Positions 1 through 17,078 of a stretch of DNA of 64,000 nt are shown here, piece after piece (the stretch's first letter is position 1; every line of letters starts with the position of its first letter). Both the position numbers and the translations under genes were made by a program. The notes under the pieces are model-generated. The model did not search any database. It had not been told where the DNA came from and saw only the letters and a program-made list of their open reading frames with translations. Source of the DNA: Apostichopus japonicus (taxonomy: Eukaryota > Echinodermata > Holothuroidea > Aspidochirotida > Stichopodidae); NCBI RefSeq assembly GCF_037975245.1, contig NC_092570.1:14957501-15021500 (forward strand), read 5' to 3'.

Positions 1-1948
1 GGATAGGTCTAACGTTAAGACTACTGTAGCCTAAGAATGAGTAAGATGTAAGATGCTTGTTAATGTTAGGTTAGTTCTGGAGAATGCCAAAGTGAAGGTT
101 AATTACATGAATACTAGGCATAACATACAGCCAAATCTTTTTTTAGTCACGAATGAGCCATACGTCCTTTCTCTAAACGTTCAGTAGCTTAATGGTAGTC
201 ACACCCTGCCTGACTCAGCTGGAAAGTACTTGGCTAGGCTTCACGTTAGGGAAGCTTATCACTGGGTGGAAGCAGGAAACGTTAGCAGTAAGTACTAGCC
301 TAGTGGTAGCTTTTAGTCTAGCATAATTAACGTTAGTTCATGGTTTACTATCACTGTGCTTGTTCGTTTTGACCGTTGTACAATTTTCTTTCAATAAGCT
401 ACTTCAGTATGTGCAGAATTATTTCAAAAGTCTTTTAAGTAAATATTACCACGACGTGAGAGGGCCGAATTGCAAATTCCTTGAGTGTATGTCTAACATC
501 GATATGTGATTCACCTGATACCTTACATGTTTCAATGCAACGGTTTGGTGCTACAGATGCCTACGTTATGATATCTATTTACCTGCAAATTACGAACGAT
601 TACACTCACTGCGACTTACTTCAAGTCATTTATCTGAGTCGCTTCCGTGGGGGGAAATGTTGGATTTCTGTGTTCAATAACCCTATGCTCATCAGTATCA
701 CGCATGGGCGACGATCATGGGAGGGGGGGGGGGACGGGGGAGGGGACATGGACCAATACTTTAGGTGGGGTATAGTATCTAATATCCCCCCCCCAATATT
801 TGGTGGCATAGTCTTTTTGTGTGGCTATAAATAGAAAATAATGCGTGAGATTATTTATCAAAATCATATTTTGCGGTGGCTAAAACTTCATCCAGCACAT
901 GCTGCATGAGGTAAATGACTCTTCGTGGTCGTTTCTGTGACTTGTGACCGTATAGCATCATGTCACTCATGATTATTATCATAATGTCCGTACATCTCTT
1001 GTGTATGAGTGTAAGTACGTACAATCATATATATGATCCACATCGATATGGGTTCAATGGGTTTCCATTTGGCCTGTTTCCTACAAGATTTCTAACCGCA
1101 GGCGCGTAGCCAGGGGGGGTGGGCGAAGGGTGGAAACCGCCCCTCCCCTTGAGCATATTTTTTTTTGAATATTTTTTATGATATCGAAGTTTTATAGTAG
1201 CCGTTATAAGAGGTTTTAATATTTGTACACTAATAAATTAACTGTGTCTGAATTTTCGAAAATTCCCTGACCAACATTCTTCATCATACTTCCCTCTACT
1301 CGTGCAATTTTGACCGGTCTGTTAGGGGTTGAAGGTTTTTTATTCTATATTGGTTGTCCATATATGATATTTTGTGCAACATTATGGGCATGTTTTGAAG
1401 TGAATTATTATTCAAATTCTGAACAAATAATTAGCTTAAAACCTTGAAAAGTGGGGCTGACGGGTATTGTGGGGCGTTACGTAAAATTACCTACAAAAGA
1501 AATGATCCACAGGAGATGCGATGAGGTCGAACATGATTTGTGACTGGTGACAATCTCGAAAAAGGTTATGAATGAAAAAAAAAACTATTGGGAAAAACTT
1601 GGTTCTCAGGCAAAATTGTACATCTGGTTGGTCATTTTCAAGCCGGAGAAGTGCCATTTCCGGTGATCTGGGGGGCTATCAAACCAAAAATTTTCTTGTA
1701 CGCTGCGCGCCAACCAATGGTGGCGCTCCGCTTTGATAGTAATTTGCCTGCATCCAAGCAAATGTCCCCCCCCCCCAATTTACGAAACATATCGCCGCCC
1801 CTGCCATACTCATCATTATCACGTACCTTTAGCCAGCCTTCTCGGTGAGGGGGAAGCCAAATATTGTCCTCATTTTAAGAGTCAGATAACTACGGTTTAA
1901 TGAAAGCCTGTTGTGATGACTTTTCAAGTCACGAAATAGGCTCTATCC
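1..1948. other. Gene-free stretch
   Basis: I see no exon that can be supported here. Open frames are short and cross G or C homopolymers (for example around 721-735 and 1767-1778). The motif GCGTAGCCAGGGGG at about 1104 and the C-run near 1770 resemble decayed ends of hAT-like elements, and 1650-1745 resembles the interior of the element at 9326-9789, so this is probably old transposon debris. Confidence 0.5.
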
Positions 1949-2461
1949 CAGTGGCGCAACCACCTTTTTGGTAGTGGGGAGGCGTCAGATGTTATGCCGT
2001 GCCAGGGAAGGGGTCTCAGGGAAGAAAGAAATGTTGTACAATGGAGGGTGCTTAGATGCAAAATGGTCCTGTAGTTTGCCACTTTTGAAACCATGTTACA
2101 GGATTTTCGACTGCTTATATGTTTATTTACTGTACTTTACTACGGACTGTACTAAATTTCTGTAACATTGTATGCCGGTTGGGGTTAAAGGTATAGTCAG
2201 TATAGGTCCCAAATTATAGCACGCCTTAATTGCTAGAAGTTTTCGAAAAGCAAAATTTCCTGGAGGTCTTTACTCTCCAAATTGTTCTCAGACATTTTTA
2301 AGGAACACACAAGATGACTGAATGTCCCAGTGAGGAAAGTTTCCTCGAAGGTTGCTATAAAATCAGTTTAAGGATTTTGACCAACGGTGACCATAGCATA
2401 TTTGGGGTCAATGCAGCATAACTTTAAGTCCCCTATGTTAGTATACATGGTTGCGCCCTTG
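1949..2461. mobile_element. hAT-like non-autonomous element (decayed)
   Basis: The ends are inverted: CAGTGGCGCAACCA on the left, and CAAGGGCGCAACCA read inward from the right. The flanking 8-mers (ctctatcc and ctacaccc) agree at 5 of 8 positions, as expected of an old 8-bp duplication. There is no transposase frame. A TTAA-flanked MITE is inserted in its right half. Confidence 0.6.
2184..2434. mobile_element. TTAA-flanked MITE, copy A
   Basis: The segment begins TTAAAGGTATAGTC and ends with a TTAA-type terminus (AACTTTAA). A diverged copy lies at 39593-39830; both share the phrases CCAAATTATAGCAC, TTGCTAGAAGTTTTC and TGTTCTCAGACATT. TTAA targets are typical of piggyBac-type elements. It is non-coding. 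Confidence 0.55.
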
Positions 2462-3466
2462 CTACACCCTCTCTCTTGATTTTTTGGGAGTGGGGGAAGG
2501 GGGCGAAGACGAAATTTGGCTTACATCCGTTCTACGGGGTAATTTTTTTGTAATTTCACGTATCGCATAGTACTTGAAATAGCTTGGAAATTTGACTGTA
2601 GAAATATCGGACCAAGCCAAATTGTGCGCCTTTCCTGCTGTCTTTTCGGGTCGGGAACATTTAAAATATCACCACCGGGACGATAATCCACCTCGTTCAC
2701 GGTAGAATAATGTTCGCCGAGTTTATCGGGGAAAACAAATGGTTGTGTCTGAGAAAATGTACAGTGTTATACGATTTCGAGGATACTATTTTATGATTAA
2801 AGCTAATAATGTGTAAAAGTAAGTTGGCCTGACGTTTCGATCCTAGCAAGATCTTCTTCAGAGGCTAAATTACTGACATTCTATTACACAGGCTCTCTAG
2901 TGGATAAGTAGTTTGCTAACAGTTTTATTTTATTTTGATTTAAAGCTAATAATAAGTTTTTGGACCAACTAATTTATCAATGACGAATTCCCAGTTGAAC
3001 GTTCAATGTGTGTATATTCGGCAACGTATAACTCAATTTGCTTTGCTTGCCGTATAACAAAAAACGCCCTCTATTTTTTCTTTTGGCTCTCCGGTTGAAT
3101 AGCCTACAAGCCTATACACCTCTCTTCAACTTCGTGCTATGCGGTTGTGTTTGCTAAATATTTTGGATCAAGTTTTGACAACCATTGTTGCAGTGACGTA
3201 AAGGAGAAACAACTTTTCCGTTAATCGTATATCACTCACGAAGCCACAGACAGTCTATATGGCCATGTAGTCACCTACCAAGTGTGTAGTCAACATTGAG
3301 AGAAATTCGACGCACACCTTGCTGCACAAATTTGGCCCACTTTGATGTTTGACTTCCATTAGTTTAATTTAATGGAGAAAAAAAAGAATCAGGAGGGACA
3401 ATCAAGTCCCCATCAAGGAAACTATGGGTTCGCAAGCTTGCACAGCATACTCCAGAGGAGGTCTTA
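2462..3466. other. Gene-free stretch with a retroelement-tail motif
   Basis: No coding exon is visible. Around 2830-2868 the complement of CTCTGAAGAAGATCTTGCTA followed by GGATCGAAACGTCAGG occurs. Part of the same motif recurs at about 25208-25231. Such tails recall the 3' ends of Penelope-like retroelements, which is inference only. Confidence 0.4.
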
Positions 3467-4282
3467 TGGAAAGCCATTTTAACATTTAATCGGGAATTTT
3501 AGATATCTTAAATTGTTTCTTATTTTAGATATCTAAAATTCTATTTCAGATATCTGCAATTGAATTCGAGACATCTAAAATAGATTTCGAGATATCTGAA
3601 ATTCTAACTTTTTCAGATATCTGAAATTGAATTCGAGATATCTGAAATTGAATTCGAGATATCCGAAATTGAATTCGAGATATCTGAAATTCTATTGCAG
3701 ATATCTGAAATTGAATTCGAGATATCTGAAATTAAATTCAAGATATCTGCAATTCTAATTCGATATATCTGAAATTGAATTCGAGATATCTGCAATTGAA
3801 TTCCAGATATCTGAAATGCATATGCAGAAATTCCCGATTAAATGTTAAACTGACATACGAATGGAAAGCCATTTTAACATGTAATCGGGAATTTTCAGAT
3901 ATCTGAAATTAAATTCGAGATATCTGTAATTGAATTCGAGATATCTGAAATTCTATTTCAGATATCTAAAATTGAATTCGAATTATCTGCAATTGAATTC
4001 GAGATATCTGCAATTGAATTCGAGATATCTGCAATTCTGTTTCAGATATCTGAAACTGAATTCGAGATATCTGAAATTCTATTCAATTTCAGATATCTCG
4101 AATTCAATTTCAGATATCTGAAATTCTCTGGTATTTCGAGATATCTGAAATTGATTTTAAGATATCTGCAATTATTTGTAGATATCTTAAATAAATTGGA
4201 GATATCTGTAATTTAATTTGAGATATCTGAAATTATTTCGAGATATCTGAAATTCCTTATTAAATGTTAAAACGGCTTTTCA
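3467..4282. mobile_element. Tandem pair of TIR elements filled with a 21-bp palindromic repeat
   Basis: Two units lie back to back (about 3467-3855 and 3863-4282). Each begins with TGGAAAGCCATTTTAACATT and most ends carry its complement; the whole is bounded by TA dinucleotides. The interior is an array of a 21-bp unit made of GAATTC, GAGATATC and TGAAATT with variants, so it is palindromic at two nested scales. Long frames through it (Ile-Ser-Asp repeats) are artefacts of a period divisible by three. Confidence 0.75.
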
Positions 4283-4719
4283 TAGGCCTAACCAACTGCT
4301 TTTAAAGCCTCACAACAATGTCCTCTTTCAGAAAATTGAAGTTCCTCTTTATCATACCTAAAACCATATTAGCCTACCTCTTTTAGCAGCTTCGAAACAT
4401 TGTTTAGGAGGTTGCAGAGAAGAGTCAATGTAGATACCTATGTCTCTTTCATCAAAAACCTCCTGCAACTCCTCACCATAAGAGTGTTAGTATACTTTTG
4501 GTTACTACTACCAGTATGCATCACCGTGCATTTATCAATATTAAAAAGCATTTGCCATCCCTGAGACCAGGGGGAAAAAACCTAGGCTAAATCCATTTGA
4601 AATTTCTCAGAATCGCTTTTGGAAGAGACCTCAAAATACAATTTGGTGTCATCAGCAAATGTCTTGGCTGTACACAAAATAACTCCGTCAATGTCATTTA
4701 TATAGGCAACAAACAGCAA

Positions 4720-4835
4720 GGAACCCGGACCTCCCGCTTTATATGCGGACACCCCAACCACTATAGCTAGCTATGGACGCTGATTGTATGTCCATGGGGT
4801 TCAAAACCGGTAAGGAAGGTCGTTATTCCACTGTA
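4720..4835 (-). repeat. tRNA-derived SINE fragment
   Basis: On the minus strand, a tRNA-like head can be read: an A-box-like TAGCTATAGTGG, then GCGGGAGGTCCGGGTTC, which is the start of a B box. The downstream text AAGGAAGGTCGTTATT is shared with the copy at 12683-12815, so the two belong to one family. Confidence 0.5.
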
Positions 4836-4896
4836 GGCGTTTTTCACCTGTATATATATATATATATACATACATTTATGTATATATATTTATATC

Positions 4897-4928
<32 letters not shown>

Positions 4929-6654
4929 ACGAAACAGAAACAGAAACAGTTAAATCACTATATGCTGCAAATACAGAAGCCTTCTTTCCTATACACACTA
5001 TACAATAACGGGTTTCCAGGAAAGACTACGCGCGGATAACTAGTACTGACAGGAAACGATAGGGAAATCACACGGCAAGGCTGTTGAGAATAGGCGCACG
5101 CATATGGTACACCACAAGTATATCCGGTGTACAAGTTCAAATATGGACTCCGTTGGAACATATGTATGCGTTTGTATCGGACGACTTTCCGTACCTACAA
5201 TAATAACAGTACATGGGTAACAAAGGCTAAAGGTCATCGGTATACCCTGCCCCCTCCCTCAAAGAAAGGTGGAACGCCCCCTCCCCCCAAAATGAACGTT
5301 TTCAAAAGTAGCCTACTTTCATGAAGTTTTCTAAAAAATTTCAAAGACAGTCAGGTTTATTGCTAGGTAGACAAGACTCAGGCCTAAATGAGGAAAGGTG
5401 CTGTAAAATATGCATCTTGAAGTTTCCACATATTTGACCATTACTTGATATCCTAGCATATAAGATAGGTGTATTTGTGGGAGAGGGGGATCAATGTTAC
5501 TGACCTTTAAGAAATCAAGCACAGCGAATTGTTGTTTATGACCATGTATAAGCCTCTACTAACACATTTATAGCATCGGTTAAAAGAAATTAACAACGTA
5601 CGGTATCCTTTAAAGACCGCTTACCAGCTTCAGTTCTCCCAGTCACTGTAAATTTCCCTAAGATTTTAAAGTCATCAGTGTTACCCCGTAAATAAGCTAG
5701 AAATTTAAGTTATGGTTACTTAGTTGCCACCCACAAAGCCTTTAAGTTATACCTCCTAACCGAGACATTTATATATATGTCTAATTGAACCCTCCCATAA
5801 TTTTGTCTGGAAAAAGTATGCCGGGAGGACCAGAGCCTCTAGAAAAGAAATTTAAGAAAACAAAGCAAAACATTTTATTTTAACTCTGGTCTGACAAATG
5901 CCTTCTGACTGAAAGTTACAGCAAGAACGAAATAATTCATTTGCTTCATCGTAAGTATAGGCGAAGCTTTCCAATTTTTGATGTCGAAGTTTTGTAGCAT
6001 TTGGGTGCGGGTGGGGGTGGGGTGGGGGGGGGGACAACTGCAACACAACATGAGCGAAGACAGGTCTACCAACGTTGATCGTGTAATTGGCAAATAGTTT
6101 CCGACGTTAATTAGTTTTTCACTGTGACATCACTGAGTTAATTATGCAAATAACTTATAAACTATACGTCATGAAAGATCACTTGTTTCAAAATGATATT
6201 TGATATGTTACTCTGAAACTAATACTCTAACCTATCATTAACAACGAAATGGCGGAAGTAACTATGAAGGTCGACGTGATAACGACGGAGTGTATATTGT
6301 TTCATTGCGGTAACTCAAGCTCATACTACAAGTCAAACCTGTTTGTTCCCTTGCACTTTCTGTTCGTATTGTACACTTCAGTGAACAACTCCCTGGTCAT
6401 ACACTGTGGAAGTTGACCGACATATCCGATAGGCCTACTATACTGTCTCTACTTCACATCAAGTCCCGCAGCTGAATTATTGTAAGGTAAGATTCTTCTT
6501 CTGCGTTCGTTCTTTATTGACAGTATGGACTAGTTTTCAAAGCCACGACAAAATATATAGATATATAAATATATATATTCTACTAACTTATCCCTTCAAC
6601 GGGACAGTCAATATAGAAAGCTTCAACACGCTATACAGCGCCACTCTAATTGTA

Positions 6655-6693
6655 GTATATATATATAACTATATATATATAACTATATAACTT

Positions 6694-6779
<86 letters not shown>
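6655..6779. repeat. (TA)n microsatellite
   Basis: Nearly pure alternating TA with a few interruptions (TTTATATA). It has no coding content. Confidence 0.9.
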
Positions 6780-6780
<1 letters not shown>

Positions 6781-8271
6781 CTATACATGAATACGTAACT
6801 TTTCGTAGACAAACACTCGATGTGAGATTATAGATGACAACTTGAAATGACTCTCCATAGTAGTTTAGCTGAACCATTTCTTTCCGTTAATTCATAATCT
6901 TATATAAATGCAAAATATATGCGAATAAATTGCAATACGGTACAAAAGAGAACAATATTTGCGCGTATATAGGACTGAAGTTAAGTGCCATGGCGGTCTA
7001 TTGTAAATATTTTTTTTGGGAAATTTCATACGAGCTCTTTGATGGTAGGCTATTCCTGTCGAGTTTTTAGCACAATGAAACTGCCAGTGCCTTAATGGAG
7101 TCATTGGTTCGTATCGTTATTGGCTCCATCGCTCCAATTATTTTCCATAAAAGGCGGATAGTTGTGATCCAAGGAAAGTGCTCAAAATATGCGGGGGCAA
7201 TTCCATTGCTTGACGGTAAATACCCAAAGACAAAAGCACGGGGCTTCTCACAGGATGTATACGCAATATGTATATCTCATGGCTCTGTGCATTTTAGTTA
7301 CAAATTCGTAGGTAGTAGTATATTCCTATAATAAACTCACACACAGTGCATATGTGATCAGATTTAAACCTGTAATTTTCATTTCACTACGACTTATGGC
7401 TACTTGCTGAGTATACGTTGTGCTTGCTAATTCATGTTGCTGAGCAAGGGACCGTAGTAGTGTACCGTATCCATTGTTGGCACCGAACCTGTCGCGTTCA
7501 TTGGTCAACCAGGGAGTTGATATGCATCTCCCTTGTGTCAATCATTTACATTCCCATGTACATATCTATGGTTACAAGTGCCATAAAGTATTTTTAAGCG
7601 TGCGAGAACATTTCCTATAACGTGTAAATGAACAACCGGTCAAAACCAGGCTCCTCTATAAATAGGGCCACAGCGGCTATGGTAGGCCATACGGGAAAAG
7701 ATGGCCTATACTATACAGCGGCAAGTATAAGAACACTACTACAACGGTTTGCCACTGGGATATCACTTACTGAGTTGAATAGAACAGCAATTTTATAACC
7801 ATTAAGTATGTGAAAGTTCATAAAATTGCGATGCTTATTGGTTTCTCGAAAAGGGAGACAATTCCGATATAATGCTCACCCCTTCGCTAATATGCGAGCA
7901 CATAGGTATGAAATGGATACTCAGCGAATATACACGATGCGTCGGGGTTCATCGTAAGAATATAGTGTCGTCAGCTGAGTGTGTTTGAATCACGTCCGGT
8001 GTAATCCGAGTTTGACAAAAGTTACATTTGCAAACAGTCATATTGAAACCTTGTGGTTCATTGATAATTCCATGTATTCACTAACTTGCATGGTGGCCAT
8101 TTGATTGGAGTTACATCATCGCTGTCATACAATGTTACACTGATCGAGGAGGCGTTGAACATTCATGTTATCATGTATAGGTCTAATCACGCACATCCTT
8201 CAATTTCCTTATCTCAAATATATCAGTTTTTATGTATTTCATTACCTTCCAATAGTTGATCGCAATACCAG

Positions 8272-8607
8272 CAGGGGCACAACCACCTTTTCTTGTACTG
8301 GGGAGGGGGGCGCACTGGGGGGGGGGGGGCGGGAGGTGAAAAAGATGTTAATTCATCCATGGGAGGGGTTTGAGTTGAGGGATGTCCTGGTCCTGGTAAA
8401 ATGGCGAGTGCTAAGATACAAAGTGGTGCTACTTTTTGTGCAGCGTTTGAAACAAAGTTTGTCGACAGTTTAGATTGCACAGCATATGCATGGTGTATAT
8501 GTATGCAAAGTAAACAAATATTGTTTTTGTAATAATCTGCCCACCAGTGAGAGGCTGGTTGGGGGGGGGGGGCTGAGCCCCATAGAAATAGTCGTGGTTG
8601 GCCCCTG
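8272..8607. mobile_element. hAT-like MITE (decayed)
   Basis: Left end CAGGGGCACAACCACC; right end read inward CAGGGGCCAACCAC. The flanking 8-mers (aataccag and tgtatcag) agree at 5 of 8 positions. The internal text is related to the element at 1949-2461. It contains poly-G runs at about 8290-8330 and 8560-8572. Open frames here run through the G tracts and are not genes. Confidence 0.5.
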
Positions 8608-8850
8608 TGTATCAGCACAATGTACGGCACATCCAATGAGAAATATTGTTTGCGCACACAGAAGTATGCTTTCGATATCAAACATTATTATTATGATAAG
8701 GGAGACTATGAATATTCATATTATATAGCCTTTGTCACATTTTCCCAACTCTTCTTTAGTTGTAGTCAGTCTATTTTGTAATATTTATTTATTTTCTGTT
8801 TTCTCCCTTTTTCTTGGTCCTTCTCTCCCGCCGACGTCAGAAGTTTAAGA

Positions 8851-14952
<6,102 letters not shown>

Positions 14953-15422
14953 AACACCCCTCTGATTAAAACAGCATTTCCCCCTCGAAGCCAAAACCTC
15001 ATTATAACGTATGTACTGCTGTTAAAGGAACGTTCCGTTGACATACAATGTAATACGTATAGTTCAAACGCTGCATCACGGACGAACAGTGATGTGAACA
15101 AAAAAGAAGAAAGAAGATGAAGAAAGTAATAGCAGAAAATGCATTTCGAAATCCAAACTTATATTCCATATGTACCTTCATTCATTAGTCGATGGCGTGA
15201 ATGAGTCCTCTACTTGATGGGTACTTCTTTATTAAGTATTTATAGATTATTATATAACCCGACGAATAATAATAATAATAATGAAGAAGAAGAAGAAATG
15301 GTAAAGGGTACATTTATTTTCATATCCTTTTTGCAACATTAAATTCCGTATAATTCTGAATATTATTAATAATAATCACCAAGAAGTAATGAAGCCCCCC
15401 GCCAACAAAAAAGAGAGAAAAG

Positions 15423-15428
15423 AATAAA
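15423..15428 (+). other. Possible poly(A) signal of the cyclase gene
   Basis: AATAAA, 470 bases after the stop codon. An ATTAAA at 14965-14970 is an alternative. Confidence 0.3.
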
Positions 15429-16169
15429 GGAAAACTTCATCAGACAATTCTCAAAGAGTGGTTATTTTTTCTTTTCTTGAGTGGTGAAAATTATCAGCGA
15501 GAACAGTAAACCGGCTTGCCCCGTCATTAATCATCAGGGTCAATTCATCGAACATTCCCGCAGTGTTGGAGGGGCACAAACAATTTAAGGAGAAACACAA
15601 TACTCATGTTCTTTATATTATAAGAGGGACATGGGTAGTCTTCCCCAAGAGGCCTGGATTCGAGTCATAGTTTTGGAGAAAAGCTTTACAACTTGTTACT
15701 TTTGAAATATTAGAACTCTAGTCTCGAGTCATGCCTCGTTGTTACAACATTGACATTCATAACCATTCTTAAACTACATGTTTACATCATGCCCTATTTG
15801 TTTCTTCTCCGTTTTCGCTCAAAAGAAAGAAAATTGCGTTTGGATTTATAAGGAAATATTATCCAAGTTTGTGTGACTTTCATGGACAGCAGTAAATCCA
15901 TAAGTAACCCTCTCACTCACCGTTCCTGCACAACAATATCTGCTATTAGTGAAGCACTCCATTGTAATTCAATTAAGTATAAATATATATATATTCATAT
16001 ATATATATATATATGTTGGGACTAGTTGAGACTAGTGGAACACTAGTAGTTGTAACTCAGAGTTTCACGCGTTGAGCAATCATCAGACAACTCATCAGGA
16101 GTTGCTCATCAGAGTGCTCTGTCCATCGGACATAGAGCACTGTACGCCAAGATAGACGCCAACCAACCA

Positions 16170-16172
<3 letters not shown>

Positions 16173-16215
<43 letters not shown>

Positions 16216-16280
16216 TAGATATATATAGATATATATATATATAGATAGATATATATATAGATATATATAATATATATATA
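16173..16280. repeat. (TA)n microsatellite with GATA variants
   Basis: Alternating TA with interspersed GATAGATA units. Long Ile/Tyr frames across it are artefacts. Confidence 0.9.
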
Positions 16281-16853
16281 CTTAATTGAATTATTCTGAT
16301 TAAAATATGTAACACAAACATATTTATCGTTTTGAATGTTAACAATAACAGGAGCATTGAGAACTTCGTGATACAACTGGCCACGTTTCCATTGCAAATA
16401 TTGAATGATAAAAAAATAATCAAGAAATCAAAACATACGCAATATAATCAATGAAAGATATTACTAACATACGAACATACTTAATCAAGATATCACAAAT
16501 AAAGTACGCAATAAACTCAATCAAGATACCAAAAGGTACGCTACATACCGTTACTCAAGCAAAATATCACACACACAAAAATATATAACGTACTTATTCA
16601 AAATAACGCAACATACGCACAACATACTTATTCACTATGTTACAACAAACGCACAGCATAATTAGTCAGTATATTACAACCTACGCAGTATACTCAATCA
16701 AGCTATCACAATAGCAACAAATTATGTTTCATTGTGTCCACTGCTTCCTCTGTTTAAGACGTCATTAAAACAACGGAGAAAGGTCTTGCTTACACAAATC
16801 GTTGGTGGTATTGTGTAACACCGTTTAGTAGTAGTTGTTCTTCAAGAGCTTAT

Positions 16854-17078
16854 TCAAGTCAAGTCGTGGGTAAGATTTTGGTAGAAGTGGCCCGCCTCTG
16901 GTTGAAGCGAGTTAAGTAATCGTACATTCCGGATGATAGGGTAGGCCCTGTAAAAGTCAAGGATTTCATCTAAGGATTTAAATTTGTCCTGGCGAGTTTG
17001 GTATCCTCTTCTGTGTGTGATGACTATCACGTGCAAAACTCTGTCTTGACCTCTTACAGAAATGGTGAAATTTCCAAG
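16854..17078 (-). CDS. Coiled-coil/SH3/SH2 adaptor, exon 4 (SH2 second half, stop)
   Basis: Begins after the acceptor ACATAG in phase 0 and encodes 324-397: LGNFTISVRGQDRVLH and onward, with His339, then the helix KSLDEILDFYRAYP, ending with a short Asn/Thr-rich tail. The open frame's internal start codon is not the exon start: 14 more residues upstream complete the SH2 beta-C strand. Confidence 0.87.
   Translation of the reverse strand, partial: LGNFTISVRGQDRVLHVIVITHRRGYQTRQDKFKSLDEILDFYRAYPIIRNVRLLNSLQPEAGHFYQNLTHDLT

Larger units (their letters stand above)
4283..8271. other. Gene-free stretch with TA microsatellites
   Basis: Contains a tRNA-SINE remnant near 4720-4835 and TA-rich arrays at about 4851-4928 and 6655-6779. 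I find no exon with convincing splice sites or domain similarity. Short open frames are not supported by anything else. Confidence 0.5.
14953..16853. other. Convergent intergenic region
   Basis: Lies between the 3' ends of the cyclase gene and the coiled-coil/SH3/SH2 gene. It holds TA tracts (15981-16014, 16173-16280) and, between them, a block with ACTAGT repeats and GAGTTTCACGCGTTGAGCAA at 16060-16079 that looks like a retroelement tail. No exon is seen. Confidence 0.55.

Noticed and set aside
3613-4121. Repetitive Ile-Ser-Asp and Tyr-Leu frames on both strands
   Set aside because: They arise from a 21-bp DNA repeat whose period is a multiple of three; the palindromic unit stays open on both strands without any protein signal.
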